Shown piece after piece: positions 40,641 through 41,263 of a stretch of DNA of 41,263 bases (within the stretch, counting starts at the first letter, position 1; each line of letters starts with the position of its first letter). A program made the translations under genes and the position numbers. The notes under the pieces were generated by a model that was given only the letters and a program-made list of their open reading frames with translations, had not been told where the DNA came from and made no database searches. Location of the stretch: assembly GCF_003385235.1 (NCBI RefSeq), contig NZ_PQIA01000086.1, forward strand, positions 1-41,263. Reading direction: 5' to 3'. This DNA comes from Amycolatopsis circi. GTDB lineage: Bacteria > Actinomycetota > Actinomycetes > Mycobacteriales > Pseudonocardiaceae.

Positions 40641-40838
40641 TCAGTCGCCGTCCCAGGAACGGTCGGCGGCGTCGGCCTGGCGGGTGCGTTCGCGGGCGAT
40701 GTCGAGCGCCCGGCGGGCCGTGGCCTCGTCCGGGTACGGGCCGAGGAGGTCGGCTCCGCGGCTGCGTTCCAGGTGCTCGACTTCGCGGGTCCGGGTGTTG
40801 TAGTACCAGCCCTGGTCCGGGTTCGGGTCGTCAGACAT
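40641..40838 (-). CDS. Small conserved actinobacterial protein
   Basis: 65 aa. The pattern GWYYNTRTREVEHLERSRG...LLGPYPDEATARRALDIARER is a small acidic protein family common in actinobacteria, sometimes labelled SPOR-like because GPYPDEATARRAL recalls a SPOR repeat. Function unknown. ATG at 40838 has only a weak CAGG upstream. It is codirectional with the proline-rich gene 24 nt upstream and may be co-transcribed. Confidence 0.75.
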   Translation of the reverse strand: MSDDPNPDQGWYYNTRTREVEHLERSRGADLLGPYPDEATARRALDIARERTRQADAADRSWDGD

Positions 40839-40862
40839 GGGTTCAGCCTGACACCTCGCCGC

Positions 40863-41263
40863 TCACTTGCGCCAGCGGAACGGGACCTCGGTGGGCTGCC
40901 CGGTGGGCCCGAAGTCGGCCGGGCCTTCGTCCTCGTGGTCGGGATGCTCGTCGAACCACCCGCGGTTGTCCGGAACCGGGATGCCGCGGGGCGGGGTCGC
41001 CGCGTCGTCCGCCGGGGAGGACGCGCCGTAGTCCGGCTTCGGCACCGGCGGCACGGCTGATTCCTTGCCCGGAAAGACCGGCCGCTCGTCCCGATACGTC
41101 CGCGACGGCGGCGGTGGCCCGGACGGACCGGTCTCCTGCCCGGGAAAAACCGGCAGCGGCCGCCCGTCCGGCCCGGTCTCCTCGGAGCGACGGCGGCCGC
41201 TGGGCTGCGGGAGCTGGAACGGGACGCCCGTCATGGGAGGGGTCGGCTGCGGTGGTGTGGGGG
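40863..41263 (-). CDS. Proline-rich hypothetical protein, 5' end cut by the window edge
   Basis: At least 123 aa from an ATG at 41234, but the frame stays open and Pro-rich (PTPPQPTPP) to the edge, and no ribosome site precedes that ATG, so the start is probably outside the window. The composition is disordered: Pro, Gly, Asp and Arg. Two copies of PVFPGxE (PVFPGQETGP and PVFPGKESAV) and a C-terminal acidic block DEHPDHEDEGPADFGP stand out. No membrane segment in the visible part. Function unknown. Confidence 0.6.
   Translation of the reverse strand, partial: PTPPQPTPPMTGVPFQLPQPSGRRRSEETGPDGRPLPVFPGQETGPSGPPPPSRTYRDERPVFPGKESAVPPVPKPDYGASSPADDAATPPRGIPVPDNRGWFDEHPDHEDEGPADFGPTGQPTEVPFRWRK

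Noticed and set aside
1..41263. CRISPR arrays, insertion sequences, prophage, tRNA genes, biosynthetic cluster
   Set aside because: No regularly spaced identical repeats, transposase or integrase motifs, cloverleaf sequences or assembly-line enzymes were seen. The tandem arrays are too degenerate and have no spacers.

Overview
The window comes from a high-GC actinobacterium, most likely Amycolatopsis or a close relative in the Pseudonocardiaceae. The evidence is strong G/C third-position bias, frequent GTG/TTG starts, several genes with a -10 hexamer only 6-8 nt before the start codon (leaderless style), Mycobacterium-like protein families (GlnA2, SecA2, LysX, an LprG/LppX-type lipoprotein, Hip1/SlpD-like lipoprotein peptidases) and an actinobacterial rrn leader. 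The genus is an inference. I saw no phage, transposase, CRISPR array or tRNA.

Layout. 1-445: 5' end of a minus-strand 16S rRNA gene with its leader (RNase III-type hairpin, boxA) and a consensus rrn promoter. 709-5085 (minus): secreted amidase, glutamine synthetase GlnA2 and an MFS transporter. 5178-8844: an LprG-like lipoprotein converging on two tandem lipoprotein alpha/beta-hydrolase peptidases. 8944-14420 (plus): secA2, nadE, a degenerate tandem repeat, then ogt. 14421-16319: a second degenerate repeat that includes copies of the 3' end of a DinB-family gene, then the DinB gene coupled to a small membrane protein. 16818-20141 (minus): the bifunctional lysX. 20387-24432: panB converging on uppP-ctaG, then a secreted beta-helix protein. 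24584-25522: a proline iminopeptidase.

The most coherent block is 25618-37175, a polyamine/GABA catabolic locus. On the minus strand, an aminobutyraldehyde-type dehydrogenase is followed by the ATPase, binding protein and two permeases of a spermidine/putrescine-type ABC importer. Divergently transcribed are a GntR/FCD regulator and a stand-alone Cache-domain protein. Next come a minus-strand PucR regulator and, divergent from it, gabT and a GabD-like dehydrogenase sharing GTGA. Together they would import polyamine or a related amine and run aminobutyraldehyde -> GABA -> succinate semialdehyde -> succinate. The soluble Cache protein beside the GntR regulator is the least explained part.

37156-41263 holds a cytoplasmic BtuF-like metal/cobalamin receptor coupled (ATGA) to an RNB ribonuclease, a CooC-like P-loop ATPase behind an AT-rich Zur/Fur-like operator, a small conserved actinobacterial protein and a proline-rich protein cut by the window edge.

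Regulatory and repeat highlights: three copies of a 42-46 bp palindrome (CGTGAGTG...CACTCACG) in three different gene contexts; a different nested palindrome at 25555-25605; and promoters matching the DNA-damage RecA-NDp/PafBC motif directly before ogt and, more weakly, nadE.
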